Notes: a model not told the origin generated them from the sequence alone. A stretch of 39,942 nt of DNA from JAUUSJ01 sp051880475 (GCA_051880475.1 JBJEOA010000046.1:1-39942), one strand, 5' to 3'; positions 1-7,388 are shown, numbered from the stretch's first letter. Translations and numbers: made by a program.

Positions 1-11
1 AACTTTCAATT

Positions 12-44
12 CTCAATCATGTATATGTTTATACACATTTTGAG
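12..44 (+). other. small inverted repeat upstream of the DUF3783 gene
   Basis: TGTATA (20-25) and TATACA (30-35) form a short hairpin, framed by CTCAA (12-16) and TTGAG (40-44). It ends 15 bp before the first start codon. It could be an operator or a weak hairpin; the window edge removes the context needed to decide. Confidence 0.3.
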
Positions 45-59
45 TAGCAGGACTTTAAG

Positions 60-464
60 ATGGGAAGAGGACAAGAATTAGTTTTATTGTACGAGATTAA
101 TGGAAAAGACAGGGAAAAGAAATTAAAACTAATTTTGGTAAAACTTGGAATTCGCATTAAACTTGTGAAAAAAGAGGAGTATTTAGAGACAGTCGGATAT
201 CTCGCCAAGATAAAAGGCAGCGAGTTAAAAGGTCAAATATATGAGGGAGAATTACTTGGCGATGAAATGATGGTTCTAGTTGGATTTAGCAGTGGAAGAA
301 TTGATACTTTATTATCTGAGATTAGAAAAGCTAAATTGGATCGAATTAATTTAAAAGCAGTTTTGACGGAGTATAATAAAGATTGGAGTTCAATCGAGTT
401 ATATAAAGAGCTCAAAGAAGAGCATGAAGCGATGGCAAAGATGAGGATGAATGCAAAACAATAA
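60..464 (+). CDS. DUF3783 domain-containing protein
   Basis: Small soluble protein of 134 residues. The C-terminal half (about residues 70-123) matches my recollection of the DUF3783 family: a hydrophobic strand ending in VGFSSGRID, then KAVLTEYNKDW and a helix ending in KELKEEH. The first 60 residues are Lys-rich and lack a recognisable motif. Family members are known mainly from Clostridia and have no assigned biochemical role, so none is proposed here. The ATG at 60 has only a weak purine tract upstream (CAGGA at 48-52). The gene ends 25 bp before the Sir2-like gene on the same strand and the two could be co-transcribed. No membrane segment or signal peptide is visible. Confidence 0.75.
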   Translation: MGRGQELVLLYEINGKDREKKLKLILVKLGIRIKLVKKEEYLETVGYLAKIKGSELKGQIYEGELLGDEMMVLVGFSSGRIDTLLSEIRKAKLDRINLKAVLTEYNKDWSSIELYKELKEEHEAMAKMRMNAKQ

Positions 465-489
465 AAATGAATAGGAGGTTGGCATCAGT

Positions 490-1218
490 ATGACGGCAGA
501 AGTAGAAAAATTAAGACAGATACTCGATAATAGCAAAAAAATAGTTTTTTTTGGTGGAGCAGGAGTTAGCACAGAGAGTGGAATTCCAGATTTTCGAAGT
601 GTAGATGGATTATATCAGCAAAAATATAAGTATCCACCAGAGCAGATAGTAAGTCATAGCTTTTTTATGTACAAAACAGATGAGTTTTATGAATTTTATA
701 AAGATAAAATGATGGCACTTGACGCAAAACCGAATAAAGCTCATTTGGCGTTAGCAAAGTTAGAAGAAGAGGGAAAATTAACTGCTGTTATCACACAAAA
801 TATTGATGGACTTCATCAAATGGCGGGCAGCAAGGAGGTTCTCGAACTGCACGGTAGTATTCACAGAAATTATTGTACCCGTTGTCGCAAGTTTTACACA
901 GCAAAAGAGGTAAAAGAAGCAATTGGTGTGCCAAAATGTGACTGTGGAGGAATTATCAAACCAGATGTTGTACTTTATGAGGAGGGACTAGACCAAGATA
1001 TTATTCAAAAATCTATTTGGCATATTCGCAATGCAGATACATTAATTATTGGCGGTACTTCTCTCGTTGTTTATCCGGCAGCTGGATTAATTGATTATTT
1101 TAGAGGAGATAATTTAGTAGTCATTAATAAATCCCCTACAAGCAGAGATAAGCAGGCGGATTTATGTATTAACGGAAGTATTGGAGAAGTATTAAAAGAG
1201 GCAGTGTCTTTGTCCTAG
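490..1218 (+). CDS. cobB: NAD-dependent protein deacylase, Sir2 family
   Basis: Cytoplasmic sirtuin of 242 residues, the usual length for bacterial CobB/SrtN proteins. It removes acyl groups from lysines using NAD+, giving nicotinamide and O-acyl-ADP-ribose. Visible motifs: NAD-binding GAGVSTESGIPDFRS at about residues 23-37, TQNID at 102-106, catalytic His121 in LHGS, and a zinc ribbon with Cys129, Cys132, Cys150 and Cys152 (CTRC and CDC). Tyr62 and Arg/Lys positions typical of desuccinylases are not clearly placed, so deacetylase activity is the safer assumption. The AGGAGGTTGG upstream supports the ATG at 490. It is followed by a weak AT-only hairpin and a long non-coding gap, so it probably ends its transcript. 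Family assignment is secure; the acyl preference is inferred. Confidence 0.95.
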   Translation: MTAEVEKLRQILDNSKKIVFFGGAGVSTESGIPDFRSVDGLYQQKYKYPPEQIVSHSFFMYKTDEFYEFYKDKMMALDAKPNKAHLALAKLEEEGKLTAVITQNIDGLHQMAGSKEVLELHGSIHRNYCTRCRKFYTAKEVKEAIGVPKCDCGGIIKPDVVLYEEGLDQDIIQKSIWHIRNADTLIIGGTSLVVYPAAGLIDYFRGDNLVVINKSPTSRDKQADLCINGSIGEVLKEAVSLS

Positions 1219-1239
1219 CGTAAATATAAAATGTATTTT

Positions 1240-1262
1240 TATTCTAATATAAGAATATTTTT
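1240..1262 (+). terminator. weak AT-rich terminator after the Sir2 gene
   Basis: TATTCT and AGAATA form a 6-bp stem around AATATA, followed by a run of T. The stem has almost no GC, so termination would be inefficient. Confidence 0.35.
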
Positions 1263-1391
1263 GCAAAAATACGGTACTGTTTTTGAAACAATTTCTGTGA
1301 GGGGAGAAAGTGGAATTCTCTTCTTAGCAAAAAGACGGAAAAAGGAAAGAAAATAGAAAATTTTGAAGGAATTTCTACAAATTTTTTCATT

Positions 1392-1414
1392 TTAATTCTA
1401 AGCCTTAGAATTAA
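1392..1414. promoter_or_regulatory. perfect palindrome next to the citrate synthase leader promoter (putative operator)
   Basis: Arms TTAATTCTAA and TTAGAATTAA are separated by GCC, a perfect 10-bp dyad. It ends 3 bp before the -35 hexamer at 1418. The position suits a dimeric regulator acting as an activator or as a promoter-proximal repressor. It does not match the Rex, Fur/PerR, CodY or BirA consensus sequences I know. Confidence 0.5.
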
Positions 1415-1417
1415 TAG

Positions 1418-1446
1418 TTGACAGAATACTATGTTTTTGGTAGAAT
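1418..1446 (+). promoter_or_regulatory. sigma-A promoter for the citrate synthase leader or a small RNA
   Basis: TTGACA at 1418-1423 and TAGAAT at 1441-1446 are separated by exactly 17 bp. Transcription would start near 1453, about 220 bp before the citrate synthase gene. Confidence 0.75.
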
Positions 1447-1452
1447 CTAGTT

Positions 1453-1586
1453 TAGTGGAGCTTAGGGTAACAAAAGGGATGGAAAATAAGATGAATTTTA
1501 AACTTATTTTTCTTTCAGCGATATGAAAAAAAGCCGAGTAACCAAAGAGGGGAACTGACTCCCAATATGGGTTGCTTGGCTTTTTA
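1453..1586 (+). ncRNA. candidate terminated leader or small RNA upstream of citrate synthase
   Basis: The sequence between the promoter start near 1453 and a strong hairpin (1531-1582) followed by T residues would give an RNA of about 130 nt. A tiny ORF sits inside it: ATG at 1479 (or in-frame ATG at 1491) to TGA at 1524-1526, encoding MENKMNFKLIFLSAI, which stops at the foot of the hairpin. The segment GGGTAAC at 1465-1471 resembles the hairpin 5' arm and could pair with GTTGCTT at 1571-1577, as an antiterminator would. No known riboswitch consensus was recognised. It may be an attenuated leader or an independent small RNA. Confidence 0.4.
1531..1585 (+). terminator. strong intrinsic terminator hairpin upstream of citrate synthase
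   Basis: Arms AAGCCGAGTAACC (1531-1543) and GGTTGCTTGGCTT (1570-1582) pair along their full length with two G-U pairs and end in TTTTT. The GATAT at 1520-1524 and ATATC at 1586-1590 can extend the stem. The gene it precedes starts at 1671, so it is a premature or small-RNA terminator. Confidence 0.7.
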
Positions 1587-1612
1587 TATCATAGAGGTAG
1601 ATTTGAGTTTTT

Positions 1613-1644
1613 AATCATATAAAATGAATATAGTTTATATGATT
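1613..1644. repeat. AT-rich inverted repeat just upstream of citrate synthase
   Basis: AATCATATAAA (1613-1623) and TTTATATGATT (1634-1644) are perfect 11-bp arms with a 10-nt loop, ending 26 bp before the ATG and just before the ribosome-binding site AAAAGGAG. It could be a second operator or a 5' UTR hairpin. Confidence 0.55.
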
Positions 1645-1670
1645 GTAGATAAAGAAAAGGAGTAGAAATT

Positions 1671-3038
1671 ATGAGAAATAAATTTTCGGTAATTACACCA
1701 GAGATTGAACAGTTAGCACAAGTATGTGTAGAGAATAGTTATATTGATACCAATTTATATTCCAAATATGATGTAAAAAGAGGACTTCGAGATAGTGATG
1801 GTCAGGGTGTCTTGACAGGTCTTACAGAGGTTTCAAAAATCAATTCTTATTATTTGGAAGATAAAGAAATTATTCCTATAGAAGGTAAATTATACTATCA
1901 TGGAATAGACATTGAAGATTTAGTAGATGGATTTATTAAAGAGGGAAGAAAAGGTTGCTTTGAGGAGGCGACATATCTACTTTTATTTGGAAAATTGCCA
2001 AATAAAGATGAGATTGCTCAGTTAAATCAAATTTTAGGAGAGTATCGCTCCCTTCCAACAAATTTTGTGAGAGATATTATTTTAAAAGCACCAAGTAGAG
2101 ATATGATGAACACACTTGCTAGAAGTATATTGACATTATATTCTTATGATGATAAGGCAGATGATACTTCCATTCCAAATGTTCTTCGTCAATGTCTACA
2201 GCTTATCGCCATTTCTCCCCTTTTAGCAGTGTATGGATATCAGGCGTACAGCCATTATCACGATGGAAATAGCTTATTTATTCATCCTCCAGTGGCTGAG
2301 ATGACAACTGCAGAAAATTTCTTACATATTTTAAGACCAGACGGCAAGTTTACACAGTTAGAGGCAAAAGTTCTCGATATTGCTCTCGTTGTTCACGCAG
2401 AACATGGCGGTGGTAATAATTCTACTTTTACAACTCACGTTGTAACATCATCAGGAACGGATACTTACTCGTCTATCGCTGCCTCCCTTGGTTCCTTAAA
2501 AGGACCAAAACATGGTGGTGCCAATATTAAAGTAGTAAAGATGTTTGATGAAATCAAGAGAAATGTAAAAAATTGGGAAGATGAAGAAGAAGTTACAGCT
2601 TATCTAGAGGCAATTTTAGATAAGAAGGCGTTTGATAAATCAGGTCTTATCTATGGTATTGGACATGCAATTTACTCTATATCTGACCCTAGAGCGAAGG
2701 TATTTAAGGGATTTGTCGAGAAACTTTCCGTAGAAAAGGGAATGTTAAAGGAATTTAAGCTTTATGATATGGTAGAGAGAATTGCACCACAGCTTATGGC
2801 GAAGAAGAGAAATATGACGAAACCAGTCAGTGCAAATGTCGACTTTTATAGTGGATTTGTGTATGGTATGCTTGACCTTCCAATGGAGCTTTATACTCCA
2901 ATTTTTGCGATTGCACGTATGGCAGGATGGAGTGCACATCGCCTTGAGGAGTTAATTAACGGTGGAAAAATTATTCGTCCAGCTTATAAAGCTGTTGCGA
3001 AAAATCAAAAATATATACCGCTCGCTGAGAGAGAATAA
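1671..3038 (+). CDS. gltA: citrate synthase (citrate/2-methylcitrate synthase family)
   Basis: Si-type citrate synthase of 455 residues that condenses acetyl-CoA with oxaloacetate in the cytoplasm. In anaerobic Clostridia this usually feeds 2-oxoglutarate and glutamate synthesis rather than a full cycle. The catalytic triad is visible: His281 in KGPKHGGAN, His332 in GIGHAIY and Asp391 in ANVDFYSGF; VHAEHGGGNNSTF at 241-253 is the oxaloacetate-side segment. The N-terminal 60 residues are longer than in the Bacillus enzymes, as expected for this clostridial form. AAAAGGAG precedes the ATG. Aconitase and isocitrate dehydrogenase genes are not next to it. The upstream 280 bp carry a palindrome, promoter, terminated leader and inverted repeat, suggesting dedicated control. 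A methylcitrate role cannot be excluded by sequence but has no supporting neighbours. Confidence 0.95.
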   Translation: MRNKFSVITPEIEQLAQVCVENSYIDTNLYSKYDVKRGLRDSDGQGVLTGLTEVSKINSYYLEDKEIIPIEGKLYYHGIDIEDLVDGFIKEGRKGCFEEATYLLLFGKLPNKDEIAQLNQILGEYRSLPTNFVRDIILKAPSRDMMNTLARSILTLYSYDDKADDTSIPNVLRQCLQLIAISPLLAVYGYQAYSHYHDGNSLFIHPPVAEMTTAENFLHILRPDGKFTQLEAKVLDIALVVHAEHGGGNNSTFTTHVVTSSGTDTYSSIAASLGSLKGPKHGGANIKVVKMFDEIKRNVKNWEDEEEVTAYLEAILDKKAFDKSGLIYGIGHAIYSISDPRAKVFKGFVEKLSVEKGMLKEFKLYDMVERIAPQLMAKKRNMTKPVSANVDFYSGFVYGMLDLPMELYTPIFAIARMAGWSAHRLEELINGGKIIRPAYKAVAKNQKYIPLAERE

Positions 3039-3065
3039 GACTAAAAAAATAGATAGATTCATTTT

Positions 3066-3133
3066 GAGGCTATACTTTAAACAGTTACGGTTGCCTGTAA
3101 AAATAGGCATGGTAGTTTGAGGATAGCCTCTTT
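3066..3133 (+). terminator. complex hairpin terminator after citrate synthase
   Basis: Outer arms GAGGCTAT (3066-3073) and ATAGCCTC (3123-3130) enclose an inner TGCCT/AGGCA hairpin, followed by TTT. The T run is short, but the position 28 bp after the stop codon fits a terminator. Confidence 0.55.
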
Positions 3134-3140
3134 CTATGTA

Positions 3141-3169
3141 TTGACAAAACGAGAGTTTCATAATATACT
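3141..3169 (+). promoter_or_regulatory. fabH promoter
   Basis: TTGACA at 3141-3146, a 17-bp spacer and TATACT at 3164-3169 give a near-consensus sigma-A promoter. The start near 3176 leaves about 40 nt before the chosen fabH start codon and rules out the in-frame ATG at 3190, which would lie only 14 nt from the 5' end without a ribosome-binding site. Confidence 0.8.
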
Positions 3170-3183
3170 TTGACTATCAAAAT
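3167..3183. promoter_or_regulatory. FabT-like operator upstream of fabH
   Basis: ACTTTGACTATCAAAAT closely matches the FabT site known from streptococci and relatives (TTTGA-N-TATCAAA core). It overlaps the -10 box and the predicted start site, where a repressor would block the promoter. The regulator gene is not in this window. Confidence 0.6.
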
Positions 3184-3216
3184 AATTCTATGTATTTTTT
3201 CAGTAGGAGGAAAGAA

Positions 3217-4185
3217 ATGTCAATTCAAATATTAGGAACAGGAAGTTATCTTCCTGCTTGTTTTATGATAAATAAAGATTTAGAAAAGATTGTGGAGACG
3301 AGCGACGAGTGGATTCGTACAAGAACAGGAATCAAAAAACGATATATTACGAGTGGGAAGGGTACGGCAGATATGGCTGCTCAGGCAGCGAAAAATGCAC
3401 TTGAGATGGCAAAAATCTCAGCACAAGATATTGATTTAATTATTGTGGCGACTTTATCGGGAGACTATCATACACCAAGCACAGCTTGTCTTGTGCAGGC
3501 GAAGATTGGTGCAAAAAATGCGGTTTGTTTTGACTTAAATGCTGCTTGCTCAGGATTTTTATTTTCTATGAATACAGCCATCTCATATATGAAGACAGGA
3601 ATGGCAAAGACGGCTTTGGTGATTGGGGCAGAGACTCTATCAAAATTAGTAGACTGGACAGATAGAAGTTCTTGTATTTTATTTGGAGACGGAGCGGGAG
3701 CAGCTATTCTTTCTTGCACGGAGAGTTCAGAAAAAAAATATAATGCTGTTTTGCACTCGGATGGAGGAAAGGCAGAGGCTTTGACTTGTGAGGAAGAGCT
3801 AGTGTTTAATCCTTTTGTAAAGCCAGATAGAAATCCGAATAAAATTTGTATGGATGGACAAGCTATTTTTAAGTTTGCAGTAAAAAACGTGCCAGTATGT
3901 ATTGAAGAATTATTAAAAAAAATAGATATACCGAGAGAAGAAATCAAGTATTTTATTTTGCATCAGGCAAATGAGAGAATTATTCAGTCTATCTCTAAAA
4001 AATTAAAGCTTCCAATCGAGAGATTTCCGATGAATTTAGCGGAATGTGGAAATACCTCTTCTGCTAGCATTCCAATTTTACTTGACGAGTTAAATCGCAA
4101 TGGAATGCTAGAGAGAGGAGATAAAATTGTGCTGTCTGGATTTGGTGGGGGACTTACATGGGGTGCAGCCTATCTAGAATGGTAG
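3217..4185 (+). CDS. fabH: beta-ketoacyl-ACP synthase III
   Basis: FabH starts type II fatty acid synthesis by condensing acetyl-CoA (or a branched acyl-CoA) with malonyl-ACP. From the ATG at 3217 it has 322 residues, standard for the family. The triad is visible: Cys111 in LNAACSGF, His249 in ILHQANERI and Asn279 in ECGNTSSAS. The ACP-facing helix has RRK-type basic residues replaced by NERIIQSISKKLK. The start at 3217 is chosen because AGGAGG lies 7 nt upstream; a longer reading frame from 3190 starts almost at the 5' end of the mRNA. It stands alone: the usual partners fabD, fabG, fabF and fabK are not adjacent. A FabT-like operator over the promoter suggests that it is regulated together with a distant fab cluster. 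Confidence 0.96.
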   Translation: MSIQILGTGSYLPACFMINKDLEKIVETSDEWIRTRTGIKKRYITSGKGTADMAAQAAKNALEMAKISAQDIDLIIVATLSGDYHTPSTACLVQAKIGAKNAVCFDLNAACSGFLFSMNTAISYMKTGMAKTALVIGAETLSKLVDWTDRSSCILFGDGAGAAILSCTESSEKKYNAVLHSDGGKAEALTCEEELVFNPFVKPDRNPNKICMDGQAIFKFAVKNVPVCIEELLKKIDIPREEIKYFILHQANERIIQSISKKLKLPIERFPMNLAECGNTSSASIPILLDELNRNGMLERGDKIVLSGFGGGLTWGAAYLEW

Positions 4186-4260
4186 TCATTCCAATCATTT
4201 AAATTTAAAATATAAACTAATTTTGAGTTTCCTATGCAGCTTGGAGACAGATGGCTAGTA

Positions 4261-5736
4261 TTAGATAATAATGCAGACCATACCTCCATTGCTGTCATTT
4301 ACAATTTTTTCCATAGTATCTTGAAGTTTTTGCTGGCTTTCTTCCGTCATTTTTGAGGCTTTTGCTTGGATTCCCTCTCCAACAAGTTGTTCTAGAGTTT
4401 TTCCAAAAATATTGACTTGCCAGATTCCGTCAGGATTGTCGGCAGTCACGCCGGCCTTAATATAGCGGATGAGGTCATTTGCCTGTTCCTCAGAGCCAGC
4501 GATAGGTGCAATTTCTGTTGTTAAATTTGCACGAATGAGGTGAATAGAAGGTGCTTTTGCCCTAATTTTTACACCAAATTTATTTCCATGTCTAATCACT
4601 GTCGGCTCGTCGATGGTGATTTCTTTTTTTGAGGGAGAGACAACACCGTATCCTTTTTCTTTTACAGATTTTAGTGCAGTGGCGACTTTATCATACTCGG
4701 TTTTTTGCTTTGCGAGTTCTTTCATAATAGAGATGAATTCGTATTCGTTAGAAATTGGAAGACCGATAATATCGCTTAATATTTGATAATAATATTTGTC
4801 ATCAAATTCAATGGAAACATCTACCATTCCTGTATCCATATGTACCGTTTGGATTTTTATCTTAGTAATATATTCATTTAGAGGAAAATCTTTTTCATAT
4901 AAATCTCTCATTTTATTATTTTCTTTTAGAATCTCTTTTACCGTTGTAATAAGAGAGGATTTTAGCCAATGCGTGTTTGAGAGAATTTCTGCCCATTTTG
5001 GAATAAAGAAAGAAAAGGAGATAATTGGAAATTCAAGAAGAATGGAATTTAAAATATGATGAATATCTTCCTTTTTTAGTTGTTCACAGTTAATTGGAAT
5101 GACAGTGCAGTTATGGGCATTTGCAATCTGTATAGATAATGCTTTTGTTTCTTGTGAAAAAGGGCGGGAGGAATTTAACAAAACAATGAAGGGCTTATGT
5201 AGAGCAGTTAATTCTTCAATTGTCTTTTTCTCGGGAGCTTCATAGGAGGAGCGGTCTAAATCGCCAAACGAGCCGTCACAAGTTACGACAATACCAATCG
5301 TAGAATGTTCTGTAATTACTTTTTTTGTGCCAATTTCTGCTGCTTTTGTAAATGGAATTTCGTGGTCAAACCATGGAGTTTTTACAAGTCGCTCTTTGCT
5401 CTCTTCCAAGTGACCCGTTGCGCCAGATGCCATATATCCGACACAGTCAATCATGCGAATTTTTAGACTGATATTATCGTTAATTTTAATCTTAGCGGCA
5501 TCTTTTGGAATAAATTTTGGCTCTGTCGTCATAATTGTTTTTCCCTGTGCAGATTGGGGGAGCTCATCTTTTGTTCTCTCTCTTTCCGATTCTTTTTCCA
5601 TATGTGGGAGAACCAAAAGCTCCATAAAATGCTTGATGAAAGTAGATTTCCCAGTTCGGACAGGACCAACGACACCGATATAGATATCACCGCCAGTTCG
5701 AACTGCGATATCGTTATAAATAGAAAATTGCTGCAT
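4261..5736 (-). CDS. spoIVA: stage IV sporulation protein A
   Basis: SpoIVA is the ATPase that polymerises into the basement layer of the spore coat on the forespore surface. From the start at 5736 the protein has 491 residues, almost identical to the 492 of Bacillus subtilis. The Walker A loop GPVRTGKST is at residues 24-32, followed by the family's TRAFAC-like GTPase-derived ATPase fold, with MIDCVGYMASGATGH in the switch region. The C-terminus ends in a hydrophobic VCIII tail. AAGGAGG lies 7 nt before this ATG on the minus strand; the in-frame ATG 42 nt upstream lacks such a site. The gene is divergent from rnhA and convergent with fabH. A sigma-E-like promoter lies upstream. Its presence shows an endospore programme. 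Confidence 0.97.
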   Translation of the reverse strand: MQQFSIYNDIAVRTGGDIYIGVVGPVRTGKSTFIKHFMELLVLPHMEKESERERTKDELPQSAQGKTIMTTEPKFIPKDAAKIKINDNISLKIRMIDCVGYMASGATGHLEESKERLVKTPWFDHEIPFTKAAEIGTKKVITEHSTIGIVVTCDGSFGDLDRSSYEAPEKKTIEELTALHKPFIVLLNSSRPFSQETKALSIQIANAHNCTVIPINCEQLKKEDIHHILNSILLEFPIISFSFFIPKWAEILSNTHWLKSSLITTVKEILKENNKMRDLYEKDFPLNEYITKIKIQTVHMDTGMVDVSIEFDDKYYYQILSDIIGLPISNEYEFISIMKELAKQKTEYDKVATALKSVKEKGYGVVSPSKKEITIDEPTVIRHGNKFGVKIRAKAPSIHLIRANLTTEIAPIAGSEEQANDLIRYIKAGVTADNPDGIWQVNIFGKTLEQLVGEGIQAKASKMTEESQQKLQDTMEKIVNDSNGGMVCIII

Positions 5737-5818
5737 AAACTGCCTCCTTATTTTGAAATAATAGGAAATACTTTGCATTTTTAGCTAGAGTATAGTATCA
5801 TAGCGTATACTAGTAGTC

Positions 5819-5845
5819 ATTATATGTGAATCGAAAAACAATTAT
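5819..5845 (-). promoter_or_regulatory. candidate sigma-E promoter of spoIVA
   Basis: On the minus strand, ATA (5843-5845) is followed 16 nt later by CATATAAT (5819-5826). This fits the sigma-E pattern ATA, 16-18 nt, CATAyAaT. spoIVA belongs to the sigma-E regulon in Bacillus. The predicted start near 5811 leaves about 75 nt of 5' UTR. Confidence 0.5.
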
Positions 5846-5862
5846 GATAGAGGTGAGACAAA

Positions 5863-6336
5863 ATGAAAGTAACAATTTACACGGACGGAGCAGCGAGGGG
5901 AAATCCCAATGGTCCAGGAGGGTATGGAACGATTCTTTCTTATACAGATAAAAATGGAGTGATTCATGAGAGAGAAAAGAGTGCGGGATATAAAAAAACG
6001 ACAAATAATCGAATGGAATTGATGGCGGTAATTATAGGATTGGAATCTCTGATTCGACCTTGTGAAGTGATAGTCTATTCGGACTCTCAGTATGTTGTAA
6101 ATGCCTTTGAGAAAAGATGGATTGATGGATGGATTAAGAAAGGATGGAAGAGGGGAAAAAATGAAGAAGTGAAAAATGTTGATCTTTGGAAGAGACTTTT
6201 AGAAGCTATGAAACCTCATAATGTGAAATTTATCTGGGTAAAAGGACATGCGGGACATCCACAAAATGAGCGATGTGATAAATTAGCGACGATGGCGGCA
6301 GATGGAGAAAATTTATTAGACGATATAATAGGATAA
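5863..6336 (+). CDS. rnhA: ribonuclease HI
   Basis: Type 1 RNase H of 157 residues, close to the 155 of E. coli. It cuts the RNA strand of RNA-DNA hybrids (R-loops, primers) using two metal ions. The four acidic metal ligands are present: Asp8 in YTDGA, Glu52 in NNRMELMAV, Asp74 in YSDSQYV and Asp139 in NERCDKLA; His129 in VKGHAGH is the catalytic histidine. The basic handle (RWIDGWIKKGWKRGKNEEVKN, written here as its two halves RWIDGWIKKGW and KRGKNEEVKN) is intact. GAGGTGAG precedes the ATG. The promoter region must share the 130-bp divergent gap with spoIVA, so its ribosome-binding site lies next to the spoIVA sigma-E-like -35 element. Confidence 0.96.
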   Translation: MKVTIYTDGAARGNPNGPGGYGTILSYTDKNGVIHEREKSAGYKKTTNNRMELMAVIIGLESLIRPCEVIVYSDSQYVVNAFEKRWIDGWIKKGWKRGKNEEVKNVDLWKRLLEAMKPHNVKFIWVKGHAGHPQNERCDKLATMAADGENLLDDIIG

Positions 6337-6364
6337 AATCGTTCTAATTGGGGGATTTATGGCA

Positions 6365-6397
6365 TAGACTAATAGAGTGGTGATTTTAAAAAGTCTA
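6365..6397 (+). repeat. weak inverted repeat between rnhA and the alarmone synthetase
   Basis: TAGACT (6365-6370) and AGTCTA (6392-6397) form a 6-bp stem with a 21-nt loop, 30 bp after rnhA. There is no T run. The 213-bp gap otherwise shows only A-rich sequence and a possible -10 TACACT at 6461 without a well-spaced -35. Confidence 0.25.
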
Positions 6398-6549
6398 ACT
6401 TAAATGAACAAAAAAACGAAAAAAGAATGAAAATTTAACAAAAAAGACAAAGAAATATGGTACACTATTTAAGAAACAATAATAGAAAATAAATGAAAAA
6501 ATAGGAAGGGCAAAGACCGAGTAAGATATAGGATAGAGAGGTGACTTAT

Positions 6550-7353
6550 ATGGAAATGCAGCTTTGGAGAGAGATTTTAGATCCGTATCAATTAGCTGTA
6601 GATGAGCTAGTTGTAAAATTTAATCATATCATACAAGAGCATCGTAGCTTAGGCCTTTATTCTCCGATTGAACAGGTAAATGGCAGAGTAAAAAGTATAT
6701 CTAGTATTTTAGATAAACTACAAAAAAAGCAGATTAATATTAATCAACTAGAGCAAAAGATAGAAGATATTGCGGGAGTTCGTATCATTTGTCAGTTTAC
6801 GGAGGACATTGAAAAGGTTGTGGAGTTGATTCGAAACCGAAGTGATATGGAGATAAAAAGTGTAAAAGACTATGTGACAAAAGCGAAAGATAGTGGCTAT
6901 CGAAGCTATCATATGATTGTCTACTATGATGTAAATACGATTCATGGGGTAAAAAAATTACAGGTGGAGATTCAAATCCGAACATTGGCGATGAATTTTT
7001 GGGCAACGGTAGAACATTCCCTACAGTATAAATATAAATATAATATACCAGATCATATAAAACAAAAGTTGACAAATGCGGCGGACGCCATTATTCTGTT
7101 AGATAAGGAGATGTCCACAGTCCGAGATGAGATTATGGACGCTCAAAATTCTTTCCAGATGAAGGCAAGCATCGTGGCAGATATTTTGACAAATATTCAA
7201 AATCTATACCGAGTTGCCAATAAGAGGGAAGTTGTAAAAATTCAAGATGAGTTTTACAAAGTATATCAAATGGATAATATCGAAGAGCTGACGCATTTTA
7301 ATAAACAGCTTGATATTATTTCTGAGGGCTATAAAGCGCAAAGCTTACAATAA
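6550..7353 (+). CDS. small alarmone synthetase (RelA/SpoT synthetase domain, YjbM/RelQ-like)
   Basis: A synthetase-only protein expected to make (p)ppGpp from ATP and GDP or GTP. From the ATG at 6550 it has 267 residues, longer than B. subtilis YjbM/SasB (about 211). The RelA/SpoT domain spans about residues 40-180: IAGVRIICQF, the SVKDYVTKAKDSGYRSYH substrate-binding stretch, and VEIQIRTLAMNFWATVEH, with the Glu and Gln/Arg residues needed for catalysis. There is no HD hydrolase, TGS or ACT domain. The extra C-terminal 80 residues are helical and of unknown role. The start at 6550 is preferred because GAGAGGTGA lies 7 nt upstream; a GTG at 6541 would overlap that site. Assignment to RelQ rather than RelP is likely from the IQIRT motif context but not certain. 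Confidence 0.88.
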   Translation: MEMQLWREILDPYQLAVDELVVKFNHIIQEHRSLGLYSPIEQVNGRVKSISSILDKLQKKQININQLEQKIEDIAGVRIICQFTEDIEKVVELIRNRSDMEIKSVKDYVTKAKDSGYRSYHMIVYYDVNTIHGVKKLQVEIQIRTLAMNFWATVEHSLQYKYKYNIPDHIKQKLTNAADAIILLDKEMSTVRDEIMDAQNSFQMKASIVADILTNIQNLYRVANKREVVKIQDEFYKVYQMDNIEELTHFNKQLDIISEGYKAQSLQ

Positions 7354-7388
7354 TAGAGAGTTTTGAAAATTAGGAGGAAGATTGGAAT

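Noticed and set aside
1453..1586. 6S RNA or tmRNA
   Set aside because: Too short for either, and no tag-peptide coding region or tRNA-like ends are present.
3190..3216. Earlier fabH start at 3190
   Set aside because: Only about 14 nt from the predicted transcript 5' end and without a ribosome-binding site, whereas AGGAGG precedes 3217.
3468..3947. 159-codon minus-strand ORF inside fabH
   Set aside because: Fully antisense to a conserved gene with intact catalytic motifs; no ribosome-binding site or family pattern.
4186..4260. Terminator between convergent fabH and spoIVA
   Set aside because: No stem longer than a few base pairs with a T run could be drawn on either strand.
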